Positions 50,065 through 60,440 of a stretch of DNA of 64,000 nucleotides are shown piece after piece. The notes under the pieces are model-generated. The model had not been told where the DNA came from. It made no database searches and saw only the letters and a program-made list of their open reading frames with translations. Position 1 is the stretch's first letter; every line of letters begins with the position of its first letter. The position numbers and the translations under genes were made by a program. The stretch is from Paralithodes platypus (lineage: Eukaryota > Arthropoda > Malacostraca > Decapoda > Lithodidae), in NCBI GenBank assembly GCA_032716605.1, contig CM064545.1, positions 14,111,903 through 14,175,902 of the forward strand. The letters run 5' to 3'.

Positions 50065-51501
50065 CACCATACGGTAGAGATGTGACCAATAAATTAATCA
50101 ATCAATATACTCAGTCTACGAAACGACAGTATCACTCACATTGGCAAGCCTTTACTTCCTGGATCATCAGAACGGAACAGAATGTGCTATCAGTGGCTTT
50201 AGTTTTCAATTATTTAAATTATCTGTTTGAGCAGAAACATTTATCTGTGGTAACATTAAAAAATCACTTAACTGCGATTAGAGTGACCTTTTTAGACCTT
50301 ACAGGTCTCTCCATACCGGTGGCGGAGGAAACAGGTTTTATGAGAGCTTGTTTTAAACTTCGCCCACCTCCCCGTCAGCTCATGCCTACTTGGTCTCTCG
50401 ACAAAGCTTTGTCTTTACTTCACTCTCGTCTGTACCAAAATACTGCAGACTTTGCATTACTCTTAAAAAAGGCGGTTTTCCTTATGGCTTTGGCCACCGG
50501 GAACAGAGTGTCTGAGCTGGCGGCGATGAGCAACACACCTAATTGCCTTAGGTTTGGCAGACTTAATGAATGTATTTACATTGCACCTTCCCCAGGTTTT
50601 GTAGCCAAGAATGAGCACAGTGCACACATGTTTTCTGAGTTCACGGTGCCGGCGTTAAAAAGGGGAAAGGTGCATCATAATCTATGTCCAGTGCAAGCTC
50701 TAACCAAATATTTGAGAGTAGCTCCTCTTAACCCCCAAGGTGCTTTATGGGTAGCAAGTACGGGTAAACGCTTACTTAAACGACGATTAGCCTCTCTTCT
50801 GGTCGAAGTCATTAACACCTTACGAGCGGCCTATGCGGTTTATTTATGTGTACCGCACAGCGGGGTGTTTTTAGCCAAAATAGGGCTGTTTACGTGATCA
50901 TTTTCATGCCTAAATAAGACCCAGAACGTAAAACAAGTACCTATCCCTGAAAGGGCATAAACAGAGCTTTCAAATGACACCATAACGATCCTTGTATGAT
51001 GGATAGTTTTCTTGCAATAACCGTGCAACGCGAGTGCAAAAAGCAGGTAATTCGGTACTTTCAGTACATAATTGAGTATGTAGCGAGTGAGAGAGGGAGG
51101 AGGGAGCTGAGATTTGTGTAAGTAGGTTCGCCGCGGTGGTCTGGAGCAGTCATACGCTCGCTAGTCTCCTGCCACCACTTGTCTCTCTCTCTCAGCCACA
51201 TTACGTGCTGAAATTGCCACTCGAGTTATGTCGAGCGCCGCCACATAGTCCAGCTTTATTTAACTCGACTTATGTTGCTCGCCGCTAAATAAGGGTTAAA
51301 GAGAGTAATCCCGGCGTTGGGGGTAGGGCCCACGATTTACGCAAATGGGCAGCCTCTTTACGTTTCCTGAAAAAAATTTCAGTAGAAGATATCGCGTCCA
51401 CTCAGTTGTGGGCATCTAATCATACGTTTTTGTCTAGATACTTATCAGTTGCTCTAGACAAACCTTCCTTACCATGTATAGCTTTAAGGCAGAGGGTCTA
51501 G
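48210..51501 (+). pseudogene. DIRS tyrosine recombinase frame, interrupted by a MITE
   Basis: One frame is open without a stop from 48210 to 50897, covering nearly the whole RT/RNase H ORF and running on into the recombinase. Residues recognisable as recombinase begin around 49860 and include YTQSTKRQYHSHW, ALATGNRVSELAAM (catalytic Arg) and PVQALTKYLRVAP. At 50816 a TTAA-flanked MITE interrupts it, giving a stop at 50897. After the MITE the frame resumes with ESNPGVVGRAHDL (H-x-x-R box) and ends at 51501 with ALRQRV. The catalytic His, Arg and Tyr are therefore separated from the N-terminal half. Copy A retains an uninterrupted version of this half. Confidence 0.85.
50816..51295. mobile_element. 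TTAA-flanked MITE in the recombinase ORF
   Basis: 480 bp with TTAA at 50812-50815 and 51296-51299. Ends CACCTTACGAGCGGC and (complement) CCCTTATTTAGCGGC form an imperfect inverted repeat. Copy A has the unoccupied TTAA-free site GTCATTAAAGAG equivalent in its recombinase. piggyBac-type by duplication and ends. Confidence 0.85.
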
Positions 51502-51537
51502 GTGGCCCTGCAGTCACTTTTGTTTATTTCCGAGAAA

Positions 51538-51574
<37 letters not shown>
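51538..51574 (+). repeat. G37 homopolymer in DIRS-B 3' region
   Basis: 37 consecutive G, 36 bases after the recombinase stop codon. Copy A has C14 on plus at the same place. The G-rich strand is the sense strand in both copies. Confidence 0.9.
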
Positions 51575-51575
<1 letters not shown>

Positions 51576-52083
51576 GCAGTCAGTTGACATAGGACACCCT
51601 AGACCCCACCGGAGTATGAGAGCTGTGATATAATTTAAGGTTAATGTGATATGAAAATTTCTCAGTGAGAAATTATGCTAGTACAATGTTAGTACAAAAC
51701 AACGGAGTTGTTATAGTAGTTTTAGCTGCGAAAGCAGTCTAATATTAGAACAGTGGAGATCCTTTGCAATTTCTCCACGATTATTTTGGGGTTTATTATG
51801 TGCACATGTAAACTTATAACTTGTTATTTTTGTCACCACTCGTTGAGTGGGGTGCCTTTGTAACTACAGATCTGTGTTCAGAATCTTCAGGGTTACCCAT
51901 TTTTGTCAGGCAGGCTTCTTTGAAGCACGCACCTGCCTGAACCCCTTTTCTTGTATATTTTTGGTCTACGCCATATTTAAATATATTTTTTCAAAAGTAA
52001 GAATACTATGTGGTTGTTTTTATTATCTGCTTTTATAGAGTTATGATATGATTACGAATGTCCCCCTCCAGTCTTAGAAATCA

Positions 52084-52203
52084 GGCATGTTCGTCAATGA
52101 TGGAGGGGCCACTAATAAATTATAGGTTTGACTCCTGTAAGGAGATAAAAAAAACCTATTTTTTAGTAGTGCCCCCGTAATCATTGACGACTGGGGCCCT
52201 CCC
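52084..52203 (+). repeat. Internal complementary region of DIRS copy B
   Basis: Its complement reads as the element's right end (…CAAACCTATAAT, 52600-52613) followed by its left end (TTATTAGTGGCCCC…, 43439 on), i.e. a copy of the circular junction. It fixes both element ends to within a few bases. Confidence 0.85.
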
Positions 52204-52259
52204 GACCGTCCCCTTCCCATTCGTTGATGTATTAAGGATTTTGGTTTACTTGATATGTC

Positions 52260-52613
52260 AGTGAAGGAGGAATGACGCCTGAATCAGCGTCTGGTCAGAA
52301 ATCCACACAAGTACATCCACGATATGATGGAAAGCTTATTAGATAGTTATTCTTATTTTCTTTTTGTTTTTATTTTTTACGAAGTTTTTTCGTAGTGAGA
52401 ACCCAATTCATAATGACTGAAGCCATGAGTGAGGTCGCGTGCGCTCATGATGAAGGCTCCTCAGTTTTAAATGCTCTGCGCGGTAGATTCAAACTACGGC
52501 GGATTAGTGTTTGAAGAGGATGCCTTATGTAATAGGCATGTTCGTCAATGATTACGGGGCCACTACTAAATATTAGGTTTTCTTTATCTCCTTACAGGAG
52601 TCAAACCTATAAT
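52260..52613 (-). repeat. Right inverted terminal repeat of DIRS copy B
   Basis: Inverted partner of 43436-43860, extended at its outer end by TTAGGTTTTCTTTATCTCC and ending CCTATAAT at the LINE junction. The extension is what makes the left and right ends distinguishable. Confidence 0.83.
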
Positions 52614-54017
52614 ACGTGCTCTACACTAACACAGGATAGATTCCAAAATTGTTTCACCTGACAAACTCGAGTCCAGTTTTAGTCCGAGATATTTAACTTG
52701 TGACACTGTTGTTATAGGAATATCATTACAGTTGACCGAGAAGCCCACAATGTCTTTCAGTTTGCGTTTTGTCCCACATAAGATGGCTTCCATCTTGCCC
52801 AGGTGAAGAGATAGTCTATTGTCCACTAGCCATTCACTACATGATTCTAGTTCTTTGGAAAGTGAAGCGGCAATACTTATTGGGTCTTTTCCTGAAACCA
52901 GAAGCACGCTGTCGTCAGCATACAGTAATAATTTACACGAGACGCTCAGTTCCATGTCGTTCACATAACAGAGAAAGAGTAAGGGACCAAGGATGCTTCC
53001 CTGTGGGACCCCACAGTTAATTGGCATAGGATCAGATATATTATCATCAATTTTGACTCTTTGTGTTCTACCACTAAGATAAGATTTAAACAGAACTGGG
53101 CACTTTCGCCAACACTTTCGCAAATAGCCAATTTCGCCATGGCGGAAGTGTCATTTTGGTGGCGCATTAGCGTTGGCGCCAAAATGGCTGCCTATTTGCG
53201 GGTTTGTAGCTCTGGAAAGTACCTCCATGTTGCCAACCTCGAGTCCGCAAAATTTGGTTCCCACCACCTGTGTTAAACACAGACCCGCGGCCCCTACACT
53301 TCCAGCGCCCGCCAAAAACCAAGCCAATTACTTCTTGTTATGCAGGAATCTAGTGCACCTACTATATTTCGTGATTTTTCGTATGTGATTTGATGTGTGA
53401 AAATGCTAAGGAAGACATGATAATACAGATTACTTAATAAACATTGCTTAAATGTAAACACAAATATTTGAAGACCTGGAGAGATTCGATCGATCGACTG
53501 CGTAACTCTCACAAATCATAATCGAATCCCCTCTTGAGCTAATATATTTTAATTATCAATAGTCTAGATTATTTTATAATATTCAAGGACACTAGTGCGA
53601 CGTTATGATTAACAATTTATTAGGGAAAATAGGCACCAATAGATTCGCCATATTTTTCTCCATATAGTCCACATGGAGGATTTTCATTATCAACAAATTG
53701 AAAAATACCCACTTCACAGACAAATACTGTACACCAAAAATCTAAGTCAATCTGGGGGCGGCAGCCCCCACCTATAATACTAGGATAGGTTAGGTTAGGC
53801 TAATGTCCTTTCAAAGGGGTATAGGCTAGTAAACACTAGGATAGCCTATACCCGGTCAGAGGTAAGAAGAAGAAGAAGAAGAAGAGTCCTGCAGTAGTCT
53901 CCTTGAATGCTACCGATTATTTATTTTTGGATATGGATATTGTCAAAATATCATTAATATTGAGATGTAGAGAGCTGAGTTACGATAAAGACGAATATTA
54001 GATGAAATATGCGAAAA

Positions 54018-54495
54018 CCCCAGCCCCGGCTATGTATTATATATATATTCCTCGAAACCCGGGTGTTTTGGCCGAAAAACGTCTAGGCTAGGCTACCGTA
54101 TATTCGTTAATCAGACTGCTTCCCGCATTCCCGCGCATCCCCAAGCGTAGCTGTGTTATTTACCTGTAGAATGGCATTAAGTAGAGCTCTCTAAGTCAAC
54201 TGGTTGAACTGTGATGATGATTTCATTGGAGATAACTTTATGGCCAAAACAGCCACTTTACACCACTTTTCGATACTTAACAACAACATACAGGCACACA
54301 CGAACAAGCGACGCTCTCCTTCTTGTGGCCGGAGATGCGGGGCGTCGGTCCAGCCGGCTGTTGTTTACATGCGTCGGACCGACGCCTTGCACACAAAGCT
54401 CACAGGCTTTCAACCACTGGGCGTTCAAGAGGCCTTCCGGGTACCTGTTATATGCTTTTTTATGGGCGTTCAAGAGCCCTTCCGTGGTGAGAGGG
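54018..54495 (-). mobile_element. TTAA MITE with palindromic core (copy 2)
   Basis: Inverted relative to 27042-27508 and 57603-58079. TTAA remains at 54496-54499; the left TTAA has decayed (GAAAACCCC). It keeps the paired GGCGTCGGTCC / GGACCGACGCC core. Confidence 0.72.
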
Positions 54496-55227
54496 TTAAT
54501 TAGGATAGCCTATATTGTATTAATTGTTATTGTTTATCCCACGTCACGTGTTCGTCATCACATGATAGGCGTCGTCTTTATTTATGATTAGATAGGCTAT
54601 TTGAAAAGCTTATGGTGTATTTGAAGTGAATAGTACATTAGTCTTACCTTTTATAAACGAATATATATAAAATTAAGCGGTTAGGCTATAAGCCTAATAT
54701 TCGTGGCTAAGTTAACAAATTTCCATAGCCTAGCCTAGGCCTACGGTCTCGATTTCAATCGTATGGGTGAGTAATGTGAGTAATTATATCCTACTGTCTC
54801 TATTTATTTATTTCCATTTGAATTGATACTTCTATTTAGTGCGATTTTTATTAGTGCGTGATTTCCTGGTCTCACTTGCGAAATAGGCTAGGCCTATAGC
54901 GGCACTTCACTTCAGTTAGGCTAGGCCTAGTTAGTTAATTTGATTTATATTAATGTTTTCTTAACCTAAACTAAGTTTATTAGGTTACCCTAATCCCATC
55001 AAAATGCCTCAAAGCATGTAGGCTAAATATTGCATATAGGCCTAATCACTGACTCATTTTATTAGTGTCAAATAGGCTAGTGTTAATTTTGAAAGTATCA
55101 TATAAATGTACAATTAAATTTTATTTTATTCTGATCTGAAGCTATATTCTGAGCATCATAATGAATATAGGCCTAGGCTACTCTACTTTCTATTAAATTA
55201 CTTAATCTATCTAAAGTAGACCTATCT

Positions 55228-55330
55228 ATTCTATTTATATTGCCATCCGCATCCCCAAAGGGGTGGCCACGAATGAATCACCTCCTTGCACCTCTGTGAT
55301 CTGGCGTACCTCCTCCCGAATGGTACAAAT
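55228..55330 (-). mobile_element. RTE-like LINE 3' end fragment
   Basis: CTATCTATTC repeats then CCCCAAAGGGGTGGCCACGA and CTTGCACCTCTGTG, the third 3' end of the family seen at 24942 and 35479. Confidence 0.68.
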
Positions 55331-56773
55331 TTGCAAATACTGATTATTACTGAAGGACTCTCCCCGAAAATAAGCCGCCCCAACGTTTAATTGCCTATGC
55401 TGGACAAACGAAGTGGCCTATCTATAGGCCTATATATTATATATATATATTTTTGTTGATAACCAAACCTAACCAAAACGGGGTAAGTTCCTCATACAAA
55501 ATGTGGGACAAAAGTTTTTGGGGCTCTCCATTAACCTAGACTAAAATAAACTGTAGGCCTATTAAACTTTAGGTAAGAGTTGTGTTAGCGGGCATACCAT
55601 CCGCTTTGTTTACATAGTCGCACGCTCACAGTTACATGCGTTTCTAATTTGACTGTTTTTTGTATTGCTACTATTTGCCCCTGCTGATAATATACTGTAT
55701 ATGATGATGACAATAAGTCATTGGGGATGAGGGGGCAAAGCCCCCCTCAACCAATATTGTAGTTTGTATCCCACGGCCGTCGGCCGGCAACAAAACAATT
55801 TACCCAACACCTGACCGTGGAATTTAATAAACTCAACCCATTGATTTACCCTTGATTCTGTAGTTGAAAAAAAAAAAAAAAAAAAAAAAAGGTTTGCGTT
55901 TGCTGATTTGCATTTGGGAACCGGAAATTTCAAGAGGTTTGCTGATTTGTGTTTGTGGAAGTTATGTTCTGGGTTTGCAAATTTGAGTTTGTGGACTAGA
56001 TTTTTTGTTTGTGGTGCCCAGCTCTGGATTTAAAACAGTTCACAGACCCAATGCCCATTGCTTGTAGTTTATTACATAGGATATCATGGTCTACTGTGTC
56101 AAACGCTTTTTGTAGATCAAGAAGAACCATACTGGTGTAGTTACCTTTAGACATTTCTTTACGAATGTGATCTGTTAAGTGGATGAGACAGGAGTCAGTC
56201 GAGTACATGCATCTGAAACCTGATTGAAACTTATAAAACAGATCATTTTCTTTGAGGTAGTGTTCAATTTGGGTGTATACCACTCTTTCAAGGATTTTAG
56301 ATACAATACATAATATGCTAACTGGTCTGTAGTTGCCAACTTCTAGTTTATTTCCTTTCTTGAATAGAGGGGTTACAATAGCTTCCTTCAGTTCAGCAGG
56401 TACAGTGTTGGTGTTAATTGACAGGTTGATGTGGGTTAAGGGGACTTGCTATAGGCCTGCCAATGGCTCCATCTCGTAGAAATTTGGCAGGAATTTTGTC
56501 TGGTCCTGTGCTTTTATGTACATTTAGGCTAGAGAGTTCGTCAAAAGTGTATTTTGGTGTAACATTTTGCAATCCAAATGTGTTCGGGTGTATGCCTTTA
56601 TTTCTGTAGAAATTTTGAAAGGTGGCCGTTGTTGTCGTGTATTTATTGAGAGGTTGCGGTAGATTCTCTGCAAGTGTGTTTGCTATGGAGGTGAAGAAGG
56701 TGTTGAAGTAGGCTGAAATTTGTCGTTTATCGTGGTAAACCTAATCATTAATGTTGAGAGCAATATTAGTGCC

Positions 56774-57200
56774 GGCCACAATAAAGCCTGGGTGACCGAA
56801 GCCACTCCATGACGGGGAGCTGAGGAGGGTGCAAAAACGCCCGGGAAACCAAAGCCCCATCCAGGGTCCTGTGCCCCTCAGCAATTATGAAGAGAAAGTT
56901 GAGGGGCAAAGGAAAAATGTGACGCTTTGGCTTCCAATCTTGGTAGATTGGGAGGTCAATCAACGGAAGAGACGCCGTCACTTGAGATCTAGAAAATATA
57001 TAAGTAAAAGGAACAGTCAGAGTAAGCTATGGGTATAGCAGAGATCGCTCAGTTCTCACTCTGATAGACCAGCCCATCACCACATAACCAGAACCCAATC
57101 GTCTCAGCATCAGCTAGGAAAGGCCTAGAAAGCCGCCATTGGCGTGGGGATAGCTCCCCTATTTCAACCCCTTTCGGGGTTGGGCACCCGCCATGTTGGC
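56774..57200 (-). mobile_element. SINE-like retroposon lacking its 3' tail (copy 6)
   Basis: Contains the full 5' part found at 22382 (complement of GGCGGGTGCCCAACCCC at its right edge) but stops at GTGGCCGGCA, before the shared LINE-like tail and AAC repeat. Other copies are cut at the 5' side, so this 3' loss is exceptional. Confidence 0.75.
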
Positions 57201-57598
57201 CTATTCCTGGTCCAATTTGTAACCGCCTAAGCCTGTCGGCACCGTTTTTTTAATGCGTTTCAATTTTTTGTTAACACGGCAGCTACGGGAAGACTCTTAA
57301 GAGGTCCTACTGGGCTGCTGCGGGAAGACTCTTAAGATCCTAGGCCTAAATAGAACCATTTAAAACACCCCAGTGGCCCTAAAAAAAAAAAAAAAATTGT
57401 GCCTAGGTGAGATAATTTCCCTCCATTACTTGCTACCACTCCTGCACATGTGTCCCACCACCCCATTTCCCCTCCTCTCCCCCTTTTTCCCCCCTCCTCA
57501 ATTATAATGTAAAACTTGCAAAATAAACAAACCAAACCTTATCCGAACACAGTAAAAAGACAAAACAACCAATCAAAATCACTATGTGGAAACAATGC
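57201..57598. other. No gene recognised
   Basis: Holds a duplicated GGGAAGACTCTTAAG word (57279 and 57322) and an A15 run near 57382. No conserved frame. Confidence 0.4.
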
Positions 57599-57602
57599 TT
57601 AA

Positions 57603-58079
57603 CCCTCTGTTCCCGGAAGGGCTCTTGAACGCCCATAAAAAAGCATACACGAGCTGCCCGGAAGGGCTCTTAAACACCCATGAGCTCAAAGCCTGTGAGC
57701 TTGGTGTGTGAGGCGTCGGTCCGACGCATGTAAACAACAGCCGGCTGGACCGACGCCCCGCATCTCCGGCCACAAGAAGGAGAGCGTCGCTTGTTCGTGT
57801 GTGCCTGTATGTTGTTGTTAAGTATCGAAAAGTAGTGTAAAGTGGCTGTTTTTGCCATAAAGTTATCTCCAATGAAATCATCACAACTCAACCAGTTGAC
57901 TTAGAGAGCTCTACTTAACGCCATTCTACAGGTAAATAACACAGCTACGCTTGGGGATGCGTGGGAATGCGGGAAGCAGTCAGAATAACAAATATACGGT
58001 AGCCTAGCCTAGACGTTTTTCGGCCAAAACACCCGGGTTTCGGGGAATATTTATGTAATGCGTAGCCGGGGCTGGAGGG
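57603..58079 (+). mobile_element. TTAA MITE with palindromic core (copy 3, best preserved)
   Basis: TTAA at 57599-57602 and 58080-58083; ends CCCTC..GAGGG. GGCGTCGGTCC (57712-57722) pairs with GGACCGACGCC (57747-57757). Near the left end GGAAGGGCTCTTGAACGCCC is repeated with changes. Confidence 0.82.
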
Positions 58080-58083
58080 TTAA

Positions 58084-58872
58084 GTAAAATAATAATTTAT
58101 AAATAAAAGAACACAATCCACCACATAGGGTGTACACCACTACATGAGCAAGTTAATCTGTTTCCCAAGCAAACTAATCGCACACATAACAATGCACTAT
58201 CGTCACGTTAAAGGAATTAGTCAGTTTGGGAAGTCGGGGACGTTCTGGTAAATTTGACTAAACTCTGCATGAATAACGAAACTACAATTAGTGTCAAAAT
58301 TTTCTATTAAAATCAAATTTGAAACTTGACAAGACATTATCCGGTATTTTCTCTATTATTCCCGATAATTATCGAGTATTTTCGTGGGAGAACAGGTGGA
58401 AGAGAGGGAGAAGGGTGGAGGAGTGTAACTCCGACAATCCAAGCCAGTCTGAAAGCTCCCCTAGTCTCTCAGTCCCACGCGAGACACGAGAGAGTGAGGG
58501 AGTAAGTCTCTCACTGCTCAAGGCCAGATTACGACCGCAGGGCTAAAATATACAATTTTCACCAGCCAATTGCTGTTACCAATTGTGTTATTGCTTTCCC
58601 AAGTTCATATGTTCATATTAAAAGTAAAGTAGGCGCATATGGATAAGTATTAATTATATATATGGTAAATTAACGATTTTAGTGAGGAATGAATCAGAAT
58701 ACCTTCGCACCGCGGGCACATTTAAATACCATAGCTGCGTAGTTAAGAGGTTAAGGGCCTAAGATGATGAACCCAAGAGAATAAAATTCTATCATCTGCA
58801 ACACGCAATCTGGCCATGTGCTGTACAGTATATTACTCCAAAAAGACAATTAATCAAAGGTATAAAAAAGTA
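58084..58872. other. No gene recognised
   Basis: About 790 bases of AT-rich sequence with short frames only, none recognisable and no repeat shared with other parts of the window. Confidence 0.4.
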
Positions 58873-58958
58873 CAGTCAACCCTCGAATGTGCGGACTAAT
58901 AGGGGGGGACCCTTGTCCGCACATTGAAAAAGTCCGGACATTGGAAATACATTGGGGG

Positions 58959-58962
<4 letters not shown>

Positions 58963-58992
<30 letters not shown>

Positions 58993-59398
58993 ATCCCCGC
59001 CGCTGTAGGCCTACTCCCTCCCCTCCCCATCCCGGCCTCAACCCCGACCCCGTATTTGTCATTTGATAAATTTCACATAAAAAAAAAAAAAAAAAAAAAA
59101 AAAAGGAAGGATATCCCCGCCGCTGTAGGCCTACTCCCTCCCCTCCCCATCCCGGCCTCAACCCCGACCCCATATTTGTCATTTGATAAATTTCACATAA
59201 AAAAAAAAAAAAAAAAAAGGAAGGATATCCCCGCCGCTGTAGGCCTACTCCCTCCCCTCCCCATCCCGGCCTCAACCCCGACCCCATATTTGTCATTTGA
59301 TAAAATTTCACATAAAAAAAAAAAAAAAAAGGAAGGATATCCCCGCCGCTGTAGGCCTACTCCCTCCCCTCCCCGTCCCGGCCTCAACCCCGACCCTG
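58963..59398 (+). repeat. Four tandem ~115-bp units separated by A runs
   Basis: Units start GGATATCCCCGCCGCTG at 58989, 59109, 59223 and 59335, each preceded by 16-29 A. The 190-codon frame across it is just unit translation with poly-Lys. Each unit has GCTGTAGGCCTACT followed by C-rich sequence, close to the start of the Tigger transposase ORF at 35949. Confidence 0.85.
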
Positions 59399-59714
59399 TT
59401 ATTGTGATGATGTTGATAAGCCTTATGCTACACCCTATTGATAATGCAAAACTATTGAACACACTTAAAAGTGTATGTTATTTGGTCTCTATATAATCTG
59501 TGAATCATTTCCAATATGATGGAATTAAAGAACACATTTTTCCACCAACTCATAATCAACAAAAATGACACAAATGTCAATTAAAAATATGTTACAATAT
59601 TTCCCAATCAATTTGTGTAGACACACTTTCAAGGCGAAAATAAACCGTGGGAAAAAAAAAAACAATACAGTAAATAAATAAAATAAAATCTCCCGACGCT
59701 CGGAACTCGAAGAC

Positions 59715-60440
59715 GGGGAATATTTGTTGTTGACTGTATCTTATTTCTTGTTTATGTGCTGGAAGGATATTATATTTGTTGTTGACTGTATCTTATTTCT
59801 TGTTTATGTGCTGGAAGGATATTATATTTGTTGTTGACTGTATCTTATTTCTTGTTGATGTGCTGGAAGGATATTATATTTGTTGTTGACTGTATCTTAT
59901 TTCTTGTTGATGTGCTGGAAGGATATATATTTGTTGTTGACTGTATCTTATTTCTTGTTGATGTGCTGGAAGGATATTATATTGTTGTTGACTATCTTAT
60001 TTCTTGTTGATGTGCTGGAAGGATATATTTGTTGTTGACTGTATCTTATTTCTTGTTGATGTGCTGGAAGGATATTATATTTGTTGTTGACTGTATCTTA
60101 TTTCTTGTTTATGTGCTGGAAGGATATTATATTTGTTGTTGACTATCTTATTTCTTGTTGATGTGCTGGAAGGATATATTTGTTGTTGACTGTATCTTAT
60201 TTCTTGTTGATGTGCTGGAAGGATATTATATTTGTTGTTGACTGTATCTTATTTCTTGTTGATGTGCTGGAAGGATATTATATTTGTTGTTGACTGTATC
60301 TTATTTCTTGTTGATGTGCTGGAAGGATATTATATTTGTTGTTGACTGTATCTTATTTCTTGTTTATGTGCTGGAAGGATATTATATTTGTTGTTGACTA
60401 TCTTATTTCTTGTTTATGTGCTGGAAGGATATTATATTTT
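59715..60440 (+). repeat. Minisatellite, 14 units of about 52 bp
   Basis: Unit words TTGTTGTTGACTGTATC and GTGCTGGAAGGATATTATAT. Units vary from about 46 to 53 bases by small deletions, with a G/T variant (TTGATG / TTTATG). A 60-codon frame within it is not a gene. Confidence 0.9.

Larger units (their letters stand above)
43436..52613 (+). mobile_element. DIRS-like retrotransposon copy B, complete with both terminal repeats
   Basis: 9.2 kb including a 480-bp MITE. Inverted terminal repeats of more than 300 bases (43436-43860 and 52260-52613), leader, gag-like ORF, RT/RNase H, tyrosine recombinase, homopolymer G tract and internal complementary region (52084-52203). No target duplication is seen around it, as expected for tyrosine-recombinase integration. 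It disrupts a LINE reverse transcriptase frame. Confidence 0.9.
53091..56026. mobile_element. Non-autonomous hAT-type element, 2.9 kb
   Basis: An exact 8-bp duplication GATTTAAA (53083-53090, 56027-56034) and 13-bp inverted ends CAGAACTGGGCAC / GTGCCCAGCTCTG with one mismatch. Eight-base duplications and CAG..G ends are hAT traits. Inside: a TTAA MITE, an RTE-like 3' end, a GAA repeat (53866-53885) and an A28 run (55865-55892). No transposase frame was found. Removing it restores the LINE frame through NCFKSYLSGRTQ. Confidence 0.87.
42882..56450 (-). pseudogene. LINE reverse transcriptase, three separated parts
   Basis: 56027-56450: NKLEVGNYRPVSI, QSGFRCMYSTDSCL and LDLQKAFDTVDHDIL. 52626-53090: FKSYLSGRTQRVK, NCGVPQGSILGPLLF, the active site LLYADDSVLL and VKYLGLKLDS. 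42882-43425: GCLPAATKKTLCQALVQ, FDYSVSSWYSAS, HNTRNRMFNF and WNDLPQSAREK, ending in REHQAYVYY. The motif wording fits a Jockey/CR1-group LINE distinct from the others here. One frameshift is visible near 43180. An upstream endonuclease is not seen, so the copy was probably 5'-truncated before the large insertions arrived. Confidence 0.8.
42560..56773 (-). mobile_element. LINE copy split by DIRS-B and by a hAT-type element
   Basis: Three collinear minus-strand segments (42560-43435, 52614-53090, 56027-56773) make one LINE 3' half, ending in an (ATT)n tail seen as (ATA)n at 42560-42590. Its RT frame is continuous across the hAT insertion and nearly so across DIRS-B. The right edge meets a SINE. 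Confidence 0.82.

Noticed and set aside
58924..59496. 190-codon lysine-run protein
   Set aside because: Translation of four tandem units with A runs; not a gene.
59715..60440. CRISPR-like array of 14 repeats
   Set aside because: No unique spacers; units are contiguous and diverge by small indels, i.e. a minisatellite in a eukaryotic genome.
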